This document shows positions 54,780-63,900 of a stretch of 64,000 nt of DNA, piece after piece. Within the stretch, counting starts at the first letter, position 1, and each line of letters opens with the position of its first letter. Made by a program: the position numbers and the translations under genes. The notes below the pieces were generated by a model. It was given only the letters and a program-made list of their open reading frames with translations. It did not search any database and was not told where the DNA came from. Source of the stretch: DASVEE01 sp036399695 (GTDB lineage Bacteria > Acidobacteriota > Thermoanaerobaculia > Gp7-AA8); the NCBI GenBank assembly GCA_036399695.1, contig DASWMP010000345.1:1-64000 (forward strand). Direction: 5' to 3'.

Positions 54780-56177
54780 GTGAAGCGATCTCTCGGCTCT
54801 CTGCTCTTCGCCCTCTTCGCGCTCCTCGTGACGTCGGCCGCGCACGCGCAGACGGTGCGCATCACCGAGAAGCCGGCCCGTCTCTCGTTCGGCAACCTCA
54901 ACGTCCCGGTCGTCGCCACGGCGCCGGTGACGCGGCTGGAACTGCAGATCAACGGCGTGAAGTGGCGCACGGCCGAAGGGCAGGTGGCCACGTTTCAGGT
55001 GCCGCTCGGCCACTTCATCCGCCGCATGCGCATGCAGGTCATCGGCTACGACGCCGAGGGGAAGATCGTGGGCGAAGACGAGATGGTGGTGAACGATCCC
55101 CGTCCGCCGTTCCGCGTCCGCCTCCAGGCGCCGGCGCAGCTTCCGGAGTCGGGCGTGCTCGAAATGCACGCGAACGTCACCCGTCCGTCCGAGATCGTGG
55201 TTGGCGCGGTGGACTTTTACGTCGGCGAGGAGAAAGTGGCCACGACGGCCCGCGCGCCCTACAGCGTTTCGGTCGACCCGGCGAAGTTTCCGGGCGCGGT
55301 TTACGCGCGCGTCGTGGCCCACGCCACGAACGGCGAGGAAGCGAACGACGTCTTCTTCTTCGGCGACCGCGCCCGGGACCAGATCGACGTAACGCTGCAG
55401 CAGATCCCCCTGTCCGTCGCCAAAGGCAGCACCCCGCTGCGCATCGAAGACCTGACCCTGATCGACGACGGGAAGCCGAAGAAGATCGAGTCGCTGGTCG
55501 CGGCCGGCGATCAGCCGTTGAGCGTTATCCTGCTCATCGACTACAGCGAAAGCATGCTGGAGGAGCTGCCGGTCGTGAAAGCGGCCGCCAAGCAGTTCGC
55601 TCAGGCTCTGCTCCGCCCGCAGGACCGCATCGCGGTCGTCGGCTTCAATCAGCAGACGTTCTGGCTCACCGGCTGGACGAACGACTGGAACGCCGCCGCC
55701 CAGGCGGTGGACCGGGTGAAGCCGATCGGCGAGACGCATCTCTACGACAGCGCGGTGGAGATGCTGTACGAGATCCAGAAGCAGCCGGGCCGCCACGCCC
55801 TGGTGATCCTCACGGACGGCGTGGACCAGGGGAGCGTCTTCAAGCTCGATCACCTGGCCCACTACGCCCGCTACGCCGGCGTCCCGGTCTATCCGGTGGT
55901 GAAAAACAAGATGCTGACGCGCTTCATGCGCTTCGGGATCGGCCAGTTGCAGGCACGCAAGCTGACGAATCTCGCCAACGAGACTGGTGCAACATACTTC
56001 ATCATCAAGAGCGAGCAGGAGCTCCCCGGGGTCTATAACCGCATCGCCCAGGAGCTCCGCCAGCAGTACCGCATCGTCTTCTATTCGGACGCCACGGGCG
56101 CCGAGTACTGGCACCCCCTGGCCCTCCAGACAAAGGCCGGCCAATCCCTGCGCATCCCGAAAGGCTACTTCCCGTAA
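54780..56177 (+). CDS. Secreted VWFA-domain protein (acidobacterial type)
   Basis: 465 residues starting at GTG 54780 with a signal peptide (LGSLLFALFALLVTSAAHAQ). Two beta-sandwich segments (RLELQINGVKWRTAEGQVA and GAVDFYVGEEKVATTARAPY) precede the VWFA domain. There the metal-ion-dependent adhesion site reads LIDYSESM (D-x-S-x-S). Other landmarks are GFNQQTFWLTGWTND, ILTDGVDQG and LRQQYRIVFYSD. This fits the VWFA-related domain family abundant in Acidobacteriota, which probably mediates surface or periplasmic protein binding. Confidence 0.85.
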   Translation: MKRSLGSLLFALFALLVTSAAHAQTVRITEKPARLSFGNLNVPVVATAPVTRLELQINGVKWRTAEGQVATFQVPLGHFIRRMRMQVIGYDAEGKIVGEDEMVVNDPRPPFRVRLQAPAQLPESGVLEMHANVTRPSEIVVGAVDFYVGEEKVATTARAPYSVSVDPAKFPGAVYARVVAHATNGEEANDVFFFGDRARDQIDVTLQQIPLSVAKGSTPLRIEDLTLIDDGKPKKIESLVAAGDQPLSVILLIDYSESMLEELPVVKAAAKQFAQALLRPQDRIAVVGFNQQTFWLTGWTNDWNAAAQAVDRVKPIGETHLYDSAVEMLYEIQKQPGRHALVILTDGVDQGSVFKLDHLAHYARYAGVPVYPVVKNKMLTRFMRFGIGQLQARKLTNLANETGATYFIIKSEQELPGVYNRIAQELRQQYRIVFYSDATGAEYWHPLALQTKAGQSLRIPKGYFP

Positions 56178-56324
56178 CAGTTGGCGGTTGGCGGTACGCG
56201 CGCTTCGCGCGCTCGCGGTTGGCGGTGGCTGAAACCGGGGCCAGCGGCGCTCTCCCGTCGTTGGGGGTTTCGGCTACCGCCAACCGCCATCGCGCAAAGC
56301 GCGCGTACCGCCAACCGCCAACTG
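56178..56324. repeat. Simple-sequence palindromic array (GTTGGCGGTTGGCGG type)
   Basis: Arms of about 58 nt (56178-56235 and 56266-56324) pair almost throughout. They include TTGGCGGTTGGCGGTACGCG, a CGCGCTTCGCGCG inner hairpin, and the complementary ACCGCCAACCGCCAACTG end. It begins directly after the VWFA gene stop. Confidence 0.85.
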
Positions 56325-56340
56325 ATTCACGGCACGGTCC

Positions 56341-57528
56341 GTGAACACGGACGCGTCTGTGGCTGAGGACGAACAGGGAGCGGCGCTCTTTCCGGATGGG
56401 AAGAAGCGTCATCGTGTTTATCGCGGGCTCAACGAACGGCAGGAGCACATCTTCACCTGGATCGCCGTCGTCATCGTGCTGCTCTTCGCCACCGCCTGGC
56501 TCGGCGGCATCATCGAGACCTTCCGGCTGCGGCGGGCCGCGGTTGCCGAAGCCAAAGCCACCGGCCACCCTGTCGTGCTGCCTCCCGCGCCGACCCGGCA
56601 GATCACCGCTGCCCTGACGCAGCCCGGGACCCCTTCCACCGCGTACATCAACGACGCCCTGCTCGGATTTTTGAATCCGTTGCGGGGGGAGAGCGGCGCG
56701 GTCCAGTTCGCGCCGGTGCTGCCGGGCGAGACCGTGGCGCCGGGAGCGCCGGGCGAAGCGGACGCCGTGCTGACGCAGGGTGGGGCACGCCAGGTCTCAC
56801 CTGACTTTGCGGCTCCGTCGAGCCCTGGCGTCTACAAACTGGCCGTGCAGGTCCAGCAGGCCACCCGCATCGTGGAGAACATCAACGTCATCACCCTCGT
56901 GCCCATGTCGCAGAAGCGTGGCGGCAAGATCGGGCTCTACTACCTCGGGAGCTGGCCTTTCGAGGGGGGCGGCAAGCCGCGCGGCGAGCGTTACCAGCCG
57001 CCCCGCGGCTTCATCGAGGTGACCAGGGAGAACCAGAACACCCGCGTCTCCGAGCACTTCCGCCTGCGCGACTTCCTGACCAAGGACCAGCGCAACGTCT
57101 GGCCGAAATACCTCCTGCTCGACGCGCAGCTCATCGACAAGCTCGAGCTGACGATCCAGGAACTGGAGGCGCAGGGCGTCCGCGTCGACAACGTGCACGT
57201 CATGAGCGGCTTCCGGACACCCCGCTACAACCACAGCGGCGGCAACACGGCCGGCCGGGCGAACCTCAGCCGGCACATGTACGGCGATGCAGCCGACGTT
57301 TACGTCGACAACAACCAGGACGGCCAGCCGGACGACATCACCAAAGACGGCCGCGTCGACACCCGCGACGCGCAGTTCTTCGCCGACGCGGCCGAACGGG
57401 TGGAGCGGAAGTACAGCCGCCTGGTGGGCGGCATTGGCGTTTATTCAGCATGCTGCGGGCACGGACCCTTCACGCACATCGACGTGCGGGGCTTCCGCGC
57501 GCGCTGGCGCGGCACCGGCAATGGCTAG
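56341..57528 (+). CDS. Membrane-anchored M15A/DUF882-like peptidase
   Basis: 395 residues from GTG 56341. One transmembrane helix (IFTWIAVVIVLLFATAWLGG) is followed by a Pro-rich region and a beta domain. The peptidase-like domain at about residue 275 onward has VHVMSGFRTPRYN, LSRHMYGDAADVYVD and the terminal FTHIDVRGFRARW, giving the H-x-x-G-x-A-x-D and H-x-D zinc sites. Relatives are D-Ala-D-Ala carboxypeptidases or peptidoglycan endopeptidases. The upstream VWFA gene and the arrays on both sides are its nearest context. Confidence 0.8.
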   Translation: MNTDASVAEDEQGAALFPDGKKRHRVYRGLNERQEHIFTWIAVVIVLLFATAWLGGIIETFRLRRAAVAEAKATGHPVVLPPAPTRQITAALTQPGTPSTAYINDALLGFLNPLRGESGAVQFAPVLPGETVAPGAPGEADAVLTQGGARQVSPDFAAPSSPGVYKLAVQVQQATRIVENINVITLVPMSQKRGGKIGLYYLGSWPFEGGGKPRGERYQPPRGFIEVTRENQNTRVSEHFRLRDFLTKDQRNVWPKYLLLDAQLIDKLELTIQELEAQGVRVDNVHVMSGFRTPRYNHSGGNTAGRANLSRHMYGDAADVYVDNNQDGQPDDITKDGRVDTRDAQFFADAAERVERKYSRLVGGIGVYSACCGHGPFTHIDVRGFRARWRGTGNG

Positions 57529-57538
57529 TTAACGAGTC

Positions 57539-57606
57539 GGCAGTACGCGGTTGGCGGGAGGCAGGAGAACGGTTTCACTGCCAACCGCCAACTGCCAACC
57601 GCCAAC
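57539..57606. repeat. Simple-sequence palindromic array (GGTTGGCGGGAGGCAG type)
   Basis: GGCAGTACGCGGTTGGCGGG on the left and CTGCCAACCGCCAACTGCC on the right pair across a 13-nt loop. It sits between the genes ending at 57528 and starting at 57620. The right arm nearly abuts the ribosome site, so folding could affect translation. Confidence 0.75.
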
Positions 57607-57619
57607 TTCAGGAGGAAGT

Positions 57620-58129
57620 GTGGCAACAGAAGTCCCGTGTCCCGAATGTGCAACGCCCCGCACCGATCTTTCGGTGGTCTGTCCCACGTGCGGCGCGCCG
57701 CCGGTCCGTCCGGGAGAACAGCGCGCCCTGACGGGCGAGGAAGTACGTGCGGCCGATCTCGAGCCCTACGTCACGCTGCGCTACATCGCGCGGCTGTTCA
57801 AGGTCTTCGCGATCCTCGTCATCGTGATGCTCATCGGCGAAGTCGTGACCGGTGTGGCGTCCGAAGGGCAGGGCGCTCTCTATACGCTCATCGGCGAAGC
57901 AACGCAGTTGCTCGTCCTGGCAGGCCTCATGTGGGCCGGCGGCGACGTGACGCTGCTGATCATCGACGCCGGCCATGACCTCCGCGTCGCCCGCATCCTC
58001 CTCGGCCGCATCAACGCCGAGCTCCACCGCCGCGCCGGCGACACCGCCGACACCACCGCCGCCGACCGCCTGGCACCGCCGACCCTCGCGGAGAAGGCGG
58101 AGCGGAGGAGCGATCCGAACAGGCGTTGA
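57620..58129 (+). CDS. Zinc-ribbon two-TM protein
   Basis: 169 residues from GTG 57620 with AGGAGG just upstream. The N-terminal Cys4 ribbon has CPECATPRTDLSVVCPTCG. After a linker come two hydrophobic helices (FKVFAILVIVMLIGEVVTGV and LIGEATQLLVLAGLMWAGG) and a charged tail (DTADTTAADRLAPPTLAEKA). Function unknown. Confidence 0.7.
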   Translation: MATEVPCPECATPRTDLSVVCPTCGAPPVRPGEQRALTGEEVRAADLEPYVTLRYIARLFKVFAILVIVMLIGEVVTGVASEGQGALYTLIGEATQLLVLAGLMWAGGDVTLLIIDAGHDLRVARILLGRINAELHRRAGDTADTTAADRLAPPTLAEKAERRSDPNRR

Positions 58130-58153
58130 GGCGCGCTCCGCGCGCGCAACGCG

Positions 58154-58993
58154 CTAGACGATCGCCCTCCCCATCACTTCGCGCAGCTCCTTGAACACGT
58201 TCTCCGGCGGGATGCCGAGCTCGCGGTAGCCGGCGGCGCGGCGGAGGACGTTTTCGGCGGTCTTTTCGTCGAAGATGCGGCCGTCGACGGTGCGGTGGTT
58301 CAGCTCGCAGAAAGCCAGGAGGGCGGCCAGGGCGACGCGGCGGTTGCCGCCGCGGAAGGGGCGGGCCTGGAGGATGGCGAAGACGAAGGCCGCGACTTTG
58401 TCGGGGAACGTCGGGTACGCCTCCCGTCCGAGGGTGGTCAGTTGCGGGCGCTGGACGGCGTTCGCGAGGCCGAACTGCGACTCGACGAGACCGGGATGGG
58501 CGTGATTGCCCCCGAACTCCACGCTGACGGCGCGGTGGAGGTCCACCAGATCCTGCGCGTTGAGATAACGGACGCCGCCGTCAGTCTGCGAGGCGCCGGA
58601 AGGCGTTGGGGTACTTTTTGATGGCGCGCTCGTAGGCGCTGGCGATGACGGGATTGGAGATGGAGAAGTCTTCGTCGACGGGAGCGGGACGGCTTTTGCC
58701 ACGCGCTCCTTTGCCGTTGGCGGGGGCTGCGGGGGAGGAGGCGCTGCTTTGACCGGCGGCCGCGATTGGGCCGGCGCTGCTGCCTTTGCGGGCGGCTTTG
58801 CTGCCGCTTTCTGCGCCGCGGCCGGCTTCTTTGCCGCTGGCACCGGCGCTTTGACTGCTTTTGCTGGCTTTGCTGCTTTTGCCGGAGGCTTCGCCGCCGG
58901 TCGTGCCGGCGCTTTTGACGCCTTCGCCGGCTTTGCTGCTGCTTTTTTTCCCTGAGGTTTGGCTGGCTGATTTCGCTTTTGCTTGGTCGCCAT
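58154..58993 (-). CDS. Fic/Doc-family protein with long Lys-Ala-Pro-rich N-terminus
   Basis: 279 residues. Residues 141-279 form a Fic/Doc (death-on-curing-like) domain: VRYLNAQDLVDLHRAVSVEF, FPDKVAAFVFAILQARPFRG, then GNRRVALAALLAFCELNHRT. The catalytic motif HPFxxGNKR appears as R211-P-F-R-G-G-N-R-R, so the active-site His is Arg and the acidic residue is Gly. Normal transferase activity is unlikely. Residues 1-105 are Lys/Ala/Pro-rich, like histone H1 tails. No ATG, GTG or TTG lies in this frame close to the domain start, so the start is uncertain. It overlaps a second open frame (58581-59000). Confidence 0.65.
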   Translation of the reverse strand: MATKQKRNQPAKPQGKKAAAKPAKASKAPARPAAKPPAKAAKPAKAVKAPVPAAKKPAAAQKAAAKPPAKAAAPAQSRPPVKAAPPPPQPPPTAKERVAKAVPLPSTKTSPSPIPSSPAPTSAPSKSTPTPSGASQTDGGVRYLNAQDLVDLHRAVSVEFGGNHAHPGLVESQFGLANAVQRPQLTTLGREAYPTFPDKVAAFVFAILQARPFRGGNRRVALAALLAFCELNHRTVDGRIFDEKTAENVLRRAAGYRELGIPPENVFKELREVMGRAIV

Positions 58994-59000
58994 GCTTCAT
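58581..59000 (-). CDS. Candidate antitoxin overlapping the Fic/Doc frame
   Basis: 139 residues in a different frame from the Fic/Doc protein. The ATG at 59000 has GAGGG about 5 nt upstream, better than the neighbour's. The first 100 residues are low-complexity Ser/Lys/Gly. The C-terminus EDFSISNPVIASAYERAIKK followed by YPNAFRRLAD looks like real coding sequence, with C or G in nearly every third codon position, and resembles a short antitoxin helix. Its TGA lies just before the Fic domain begins. An A7 run at about residue 19 could allow a frame switch. Either this frame or its fusion to the other is real. Confidence 0.5.
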   Translation of the reverse strand: MKHGDQAKAKSASQTSGKKSSSKAGEGVKSAGTTGGEASGKSSKASKSSQSAGASGKEAGRGAESGSKAARKGSSAGPIAAAGQSSASSPAAPANGKGARGKSRPAPVDEDFSISNPVIASAYERAIKKYPNAFRRLAD

Positions 59001-59038
59001 TTGGTCCCTCAGACGACGAGTGTAGACCCGTTAACTCG

Positions 59039-59068
59039 TTGAGTCAATGCAGCTTACGCATGACTCAA
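59039..59068. promoter_or_regulatory. Palindromic operator candidate
   Basis: TTGAGTCA (59039-59046) and TGACTCAA (59061-59068) are perfect 8-nt inverted repeats with a 14-nt spacer. They lie about 40 bp upstream of the Fic/Doc locus start at 59000, where an antitoxin or regulator could bind. Function inferred from position. Confidence 0.4.
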
Positions 59069-59165
59069 TTTCTGACCCGTCATTACGGGAAGGCGGACGA
59101 TCCACTTAAGTCGCTGAAAGGAGACCACTTGCCGACCGGCAGCGAAGTGCACTACTTCGTGTGCA

Positions 59166-59459
59166 TCACTCCGGCAATTCGGCGTCCGCTCCCCCGGCTG
59201 ACCCATCCTCGTTGAGCGGCACCGGATCGATCGCCAGCAGCGCCTTCGCCTTCTCCGTCAGCGTGAACGTCTCCCGCGCGGCATCGGCCTCGAGGTACCC
59301 CTTCTCGACCAGCGCCAGCGCCGGCGCATCCCCACCCCCGGCCGGATGCCGGATCGCCTTGATGGCCGTAACCGGCAACGACTCGACCGTCATGCGCCGA
59401 AACTCCTGCAGCACGCGGAGCTCCTGTGTGGTGAGGCCGTAGGGGAGGATGATTGGCAT
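59166..59459 (-). CDS. Small winged-helix-like protein
   Basis: 97 residues. LTTQELRVLQEFRRMTVESL, ALALVEKGYLEADAARETFT, LTEKAKALLAI looks like a helix-turn-helix/wing arrangement (MarR-like half). It could be a DNA-binding protein or a small structural one. It lies upstream of the Fic/Doc locus on the same strand, with about 165 bp between. Confidence 0.55.
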   Translation of the reverse strand: MPIILPYGLTTQELRVLQEFRRMTVESLPVTAIKAIRHPAGGGDAPALALVEKGYLEADAARETFTLTEKAKALLAIDPVPLNEDGSAGGADAELPE

Positions 59460-59530
59460 TTGGGGATTGTAGCGTGGTCGGGTTTGCGGCGTGTGGGGCT
59501 GCGTGGGGCGAGCACGGAAGAGGGGGGCTG

Positions 59531-59622
59531 TTTTTGGTTTTGGTTTTTGGTTGTTGGTGCTTCGCTATGCGAGGGCTCGGCGCGCGGCGCAGCACCAAAA
59601 ACCCAAAACCAAAAACCAACAA
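59531..59622. repeat. Simple-sequence palindromic array (GGTTTTTGG type)
   Basis: TTTGGTTTTGGTTTTTGGTT on the left and ACCCAAAACCAAAAACCAAC on the right form a long AT/G-rich stem around a GC loop. It lies between nei (end 59635) and the gene starting at 59459. Same architecture, new unit. Confidence 0.8.
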
Positions 59623-59634
59623 CTACGTCGCGTG

Positions 59635-60441
59635 TCAGCGGAGCTGACACGCGGGACACCAAAACGTCACCCTCACATCCCTTCCCTGCTTCGTCATCTC
59701 GATCTTCGTGCCGCATTTGCGGCAGGGGAGGGCGCGGCGGGCGTAGACGTAGAGGCGTTGGCCGCGGTCGAGGCTTCCGGTGGTTTCGCGGCCGCCGTTG
59801 CGTTTGTTCACGTTCATCTGCATCACGCGGCGGGCTACGCGCAGGAGCTCGTGGAGCTCTTCGTCCGTGACGCTTTCGACCTTCCGGAAAGGGCTGATGC
59901 CCCGCAGGAAGAGGAGCTCGGATTTGTACTCGTTGCCGATGCCGGAGACGACGCGCTGATTGAGGATCACGTCGGCGATCTCTTCGTTGTTGCGGGCGCG
60001 GATGCGGCGGACGGCTTCGTCCGCGTCGAACGTTTCGCCGAGGAGATCGGGGCCGATCAGACGGAGATCGTCCTGCCGGGCCAGCGAGCGCGCGTCGTGG
60101 AACTCGGCCACCGGCACGTTGAAGGCGACGGCGACGAAGTCCTCCGTCGCCAGGACGATGCGCATGTCGCTGCGCGGCTTCCGCCACCGCTCCCCCGGAC
60201 GGTAGATGTGCCACGAGCCGTTCATGCGCATGTGGGTGTGCAGATGCAGATCGCCCGAGAGCTCGATCAGCAGATTCTTGCCCGCCGCGCCGACGCGCTC
60301 GATCGTCCGCCCCGCGAGCGGCGCGTCTTCGTCGATCCGCGCGAGCTGCGGAAACACGGTCTCGAACCGCGTCACCTGCTTCCCCGCCAGCGCCTTGTGC
60401 AGCACCCGCGCGGCGCGGTGGATCGTGTCACCCTCGGGCAT
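59635..60441 (-). CDS. nei: Fpg/Nei-family DNA glycosylase (endonuclease VIII-like)
   Basis: A 268-residue base-excision repair glycosylase/AP lyase. The N-terminus MPEGDTIHRAARVLHKALAG has the catalytic Pro2-Glu3. The D-T-I-H start favours the Nei branch over MutM. Further motifs are the helix-two-turn-helix region VILNQRVVSGIGNEYKSELL and the zinc finger CRKCGTKIEM...FWCPACQ. Its start overlaps the SnoaL-like gene by 14 nt, so they are co-translated. Confidence 0.9.
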   Translation of the reverse strand: MPEGDTIHRAARVLHKALAGKQVTRFETVFPQLARIDEDAPLAGRTIERVGAAGKNLLIELSGDLHLHTHMRMNGSWHIYRPGERWRKPRSDMRIVLATEDFVAVAFNVPVAEFHDARSLARQDDLRLIGPDLLGETFDADEAVRRIRARNNEEIADVILNQRVVSGIGNEYKSELLFLRGISPFRKVESVTDEELHELLRVARRVMQMNVNKRNGGRETTGSLDRGQRLYVYARRALPCRKCGTKIEMTKQGRDVRVTFWCPACQLR

Positions 60442-60820
60442 GGAACGTCGGGTGGAGCGACAGGAACCGCCAGCCGCCCTCCTCCTGCACCAGCACGGCA
60501 TTGATGCGATGCGCCAGCGCGTAGCGTTTGCCGTTCGGCGCCAGAGCGCCGTCGATCACCGCGTCCGCTTCGACGACGACGGTGGCGTCGGACAACTCCC
60601 GCATTTGTATCGAGTCGACGCGGTACGTGCTCTCCCGCATCGTCTCCTCATGCTCCCGCCCCAGCAGCGCCGCCACCCCCTCCCGCCCGCTGGCGAACCG
60701 CCCCCACGGGTCCACCGCGCTCCCCTGCGCGGACCAGCACGCCGCCATCCGCGCAAGATCATGCGCGTTCCAGGCAGCAGAGAATTCGTCGAAAGCGGCG
60801 CGGATCTCGGGTTCGGTCAT
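60428..60820 (-). CDS. SnoaL/NTF2-like protein
   Basis: A 130-residue NTF2-fold protein starting at ATG 60820 with AAAGGAG about 5 nt upstream. IRAAFDEFSAAWNAHDLARM followed by ACWSAQGSAVDPWGRFASGR is the typical SnoaL/DUF4440 start. The strands (RVDSIQMRELSDATVVVEAD, AHRINAVLVQEEGGWRFLSL) complete the cone. Function in this context is unknown; it could be a small-molecule enzyme or binder. Operonic with nei. Confidence 0.75.
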   Translation of the reverse strand: MTEPEIRAAFDEFSAAWNAHDLARMAACWSAQGSAVDPWGRFASGREGVAALLGREHEETMRESTYRVDSIQMRELSDATVVVEADAVIDGALAPNGKRYALAHRINAVLVQEEGGWRFLSLHPTFHARG

Positions 60821-60840
60821 GCGGCTCCTTTGATGATCTC

Positions 60841-60914
60841 GGAGTGCGGTGGCGGACGGACGCCACCGCTCGTTTACACGTGTAGCAGTGCGGTGGCGTT
60901 CGCCACCGCACTCC
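60841..60914. repeat. GGAGTGCGG palindrome, nested copy
   Basis: GGAGTGCGGTGGCG at 60841-60854 and CGCCACCGCACTCC at 60901-60914 are perfect outer arms. They enclose GACGCCACCGCTCG and a second GCAGTGCGGTGGCG half. It lies between lhr (stop 60930) and the SnoaL-like start. Confidence 0.75.
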
Positions 60915-60929
60915 AAGAAGCGTCGTTTT

Positions 60930-63900
60930 CTACCCCGCCCTCAATTGATACCCCATTGCCGTGGGCACGAAACCCTCTTCCGCCAGAAATGGGGCCAGCG
61001 GGCTTCTGGCCACCGGTTCATCGTTCACGTCCACGATCAGCAGCGCCCGGCGGTGCCGCTCTCGCACGAGCGACGCCAGCGCCTTCGCCACCTCTTTCGC
61101 CACGCAGGAGCGCAGCGGCTCGTCTTCCGGCAGGAACAGCGACACCTGCTTCTCACCGCGGCTTACGTACGCGGACATCATCCCGTTGACCAGCACCACG
61201 TGCGTGCCGACCGTGCGCGAGAGCCTCTCGGCCGTCTCCGGCCACTTGACGATCGTGCCGTAGGGATTCGCCGGGTCCGTCGAGGCCAGCATCACCGTCT
61301 CCGGCGTATCCGGCTCGTCGCGGAAACCGCGCAGCAGGTCGATGGCGCCGGCGGAGGTGAACTGCGTCGCGCCGAGGCCGGCGACGAAGTAGCCGCGGCG
61401 GATGCGTCCCGCTTCCTCCAGCGCCTTGAGGATCGGATAGACGGCGCTGAAGCCGCCGGCGATCCCTTCCGCGCCCGGCGCTTCGCGCGTCACGAGCCCG
61501 TAGCGATTGAGGAGCTGCTGCGCGACAGCGGTGGCGTGCTGCGTCTCGTTCGCCGCCGCCGTGCCGACCAGCGACCAGCGTCCCTGCGTCGACGCCGGGG
61601 CTACGCGGCGCGAGCGGAAGCCGGTCGCGCGCGGCTGCTTCGGCCGCGTGAAAGCGCGCAGCGCGTGGAACGTGTCGTTCGTGACCACGCCCTTCCAGAC
61701 CAGGCTCCAGAGCGCGTCGACCAGCTCCGCCGGGAACCCGCCGACGGCGAGCTGCATCTGCGCGAAGAACGTGGCGCCCGAGGTGCGCAGATGCTCGACG
61801 ATCTTCGTCTCCAGCTCCGTGAGGCCGGTTGGGCGGTTGGCGGTTGGGCGGTTGGGCGGAGGAGTGCCGACGGCGCCGCTGTTTGCCTCTGCCCAACCGC
61901 CCAACTGCCCAACCGCCCAACTGCTCCGATGCAGCATCGGCAGGTGATCCGTCAGGTACACGGCGATCCGGCCATCGCGCTCGCCCAGCGGCTCGACGCC
62001 GACCCAGACGATCTCGCCGGCAGTGCTGAGGGTGTCGAGGTCCGACGGCTTGTAGTCCTCGAGGCGCGCGTCGAGGATCTCCGTCTCGAAGATCGAGGCC
62101 GCCATCGGATAGCCCTGCAGCGTCTCGATCGTCTCGAGCAGCGCGTCGAGGCCGCGACGCTTGCGGATGGCGTGCTGCCAGTGCGTGAACAGCCGCGCCA
62201 GCGCCGGCTGGTCGACCGGCTCCGCTTCCTTGCGCAGCTTGGCCAGCGCGCGGCGGCGGATGATGCGCAGCACGTCGGACTCGACCCACTCCCGCTGCGT
62301 GCCGCCCGGGCGGAAGTCCCCTTCGATGAGGCGTCCGCGCTCGACGAACTTCGCCAGCGTCGTGTTCACCACCGCCACGCCGAGGCCGTAGCGGCCCGCC
62401 AGCTCGGCCGGCGTGAAGGGGCCGTGGCTGCGCGCGTAGCGGAGCACGAGATCCCCCGTGGCGTCGGCCACCGGCTGGAGGTAGCGCTCGGCGATGCCCT
62501 GCGGAAGCGGGACGCCGAGCGCATCGCGATAGCGGGACGCGTCCTCGATGGCGATGAAGCGTTTGTCGCGGGCGATCGTCACCTCGATGACGCGCCGCGC
62601 CTTCGTCAGCTCCGCGATCGACGGCGGCGCGTCGATGAGCGACCGCGCCGCGATCTCATCGACGCTGAGATCGCCGAGACGCAACAGCAGGTCGTGAATG
62701 CCGTCCGTGCTCTTCGCCTTGCGGTTCTCCACGAGATGCTGCAGCTCGAGCTCCGTCTGCTCGATCGAATCGGGATCGAGCAGCTCGCGCAGCTCCGGCT
62801 CGCCGAGGAGCTCGCGCAACTGGTTCTGGTCGATCGCCAGCGCCTGCGCGCGGCGTTCGGCCAGCGGCGCGTCGCCGTCGTAGAGGAAGTTCGCGACGTA
62901 GCGGAACAGCACCGCCGAGGCGAACGGCGACGGCTTGAGCGTGTCGGCCGTGACGACGCGGATCTGCCGCTCCCGGATGCGCCGCATCATGTCCACCAGC
63001 GCCGGCACGTCGAACACGTCGCGCAGCACCTCGCGGTACGTCTCGAGAATCATCGGAAACGACCCGAAGCGCGACGCCACCTGCAGCAGGTCGTACGCCC
63101 GTTTGCGCTGCTGCCAGAGCGGCGTGCGGCCCTGCGGGCGGCGGCGCGGCAGCAGCAGCGCGCGGGCCGCCGCTTCGCGGAACTTCGCCGCGAACATCGA
63201 CGTCGCGCCGAGCTGGCGCACCACGAGCTGCTCCACCTCGTCCGCATCCGGGATCATCAGCTCCGCGGGGGGCGGCTTCTCGGTCTCGGGGAAACGGATG
63301 ATGAAGCCGTCGTCCGCCCACATCGTCTCCACGTCGATGGCCAGCTCGTTCCGCACCTTCGCCGCGACGGCCATGGCCCACGGCGCGTGAATGCGCCCGC
63401 CGAACGGCGAGAGCACGCAGACGCGCCAGTCCCCCAGCTCGTCCGTGACCCGCTCGACCACGACCGTGCGGTCATCCGGAATCGCGCCGGTGGCCTCGTG
63501 CTGATCGTCGAGGTACTGCAGCAGGTTCTGCGCGGCCAGGCGGTCGAGGTCGTGCTTCGCCGTCAGCGTGCGGATCGCATCCGCCGGCTTTGCGGCGCGC
63601 AGCTCGCGCACGAGCCGCCCGATCTCGAAGCCGAACGGCACAGTGCGCTCCGCGGAGTCGGCCTTCCAGAACGGCATCTTGCCCGGTTGCCCCGGCGCCG
63701 GCGTGACGACGACGCGGTCGTGCGTGATCTCTTCGATGCGCCAGGTGGAGGCGCCGAGGACGAACGTCTCGCCGACCGAGGCCTCGAAGACCATTTCTTC
63801 GTCGAGCTCACCGACGCGCGCGCTGGACGTCTTCTCCGCCCCGGCCAGGAAGACGCCGTACAGCCCGCGGTCCGGGATCGTGCCGCCGTTCGTGATGGCC

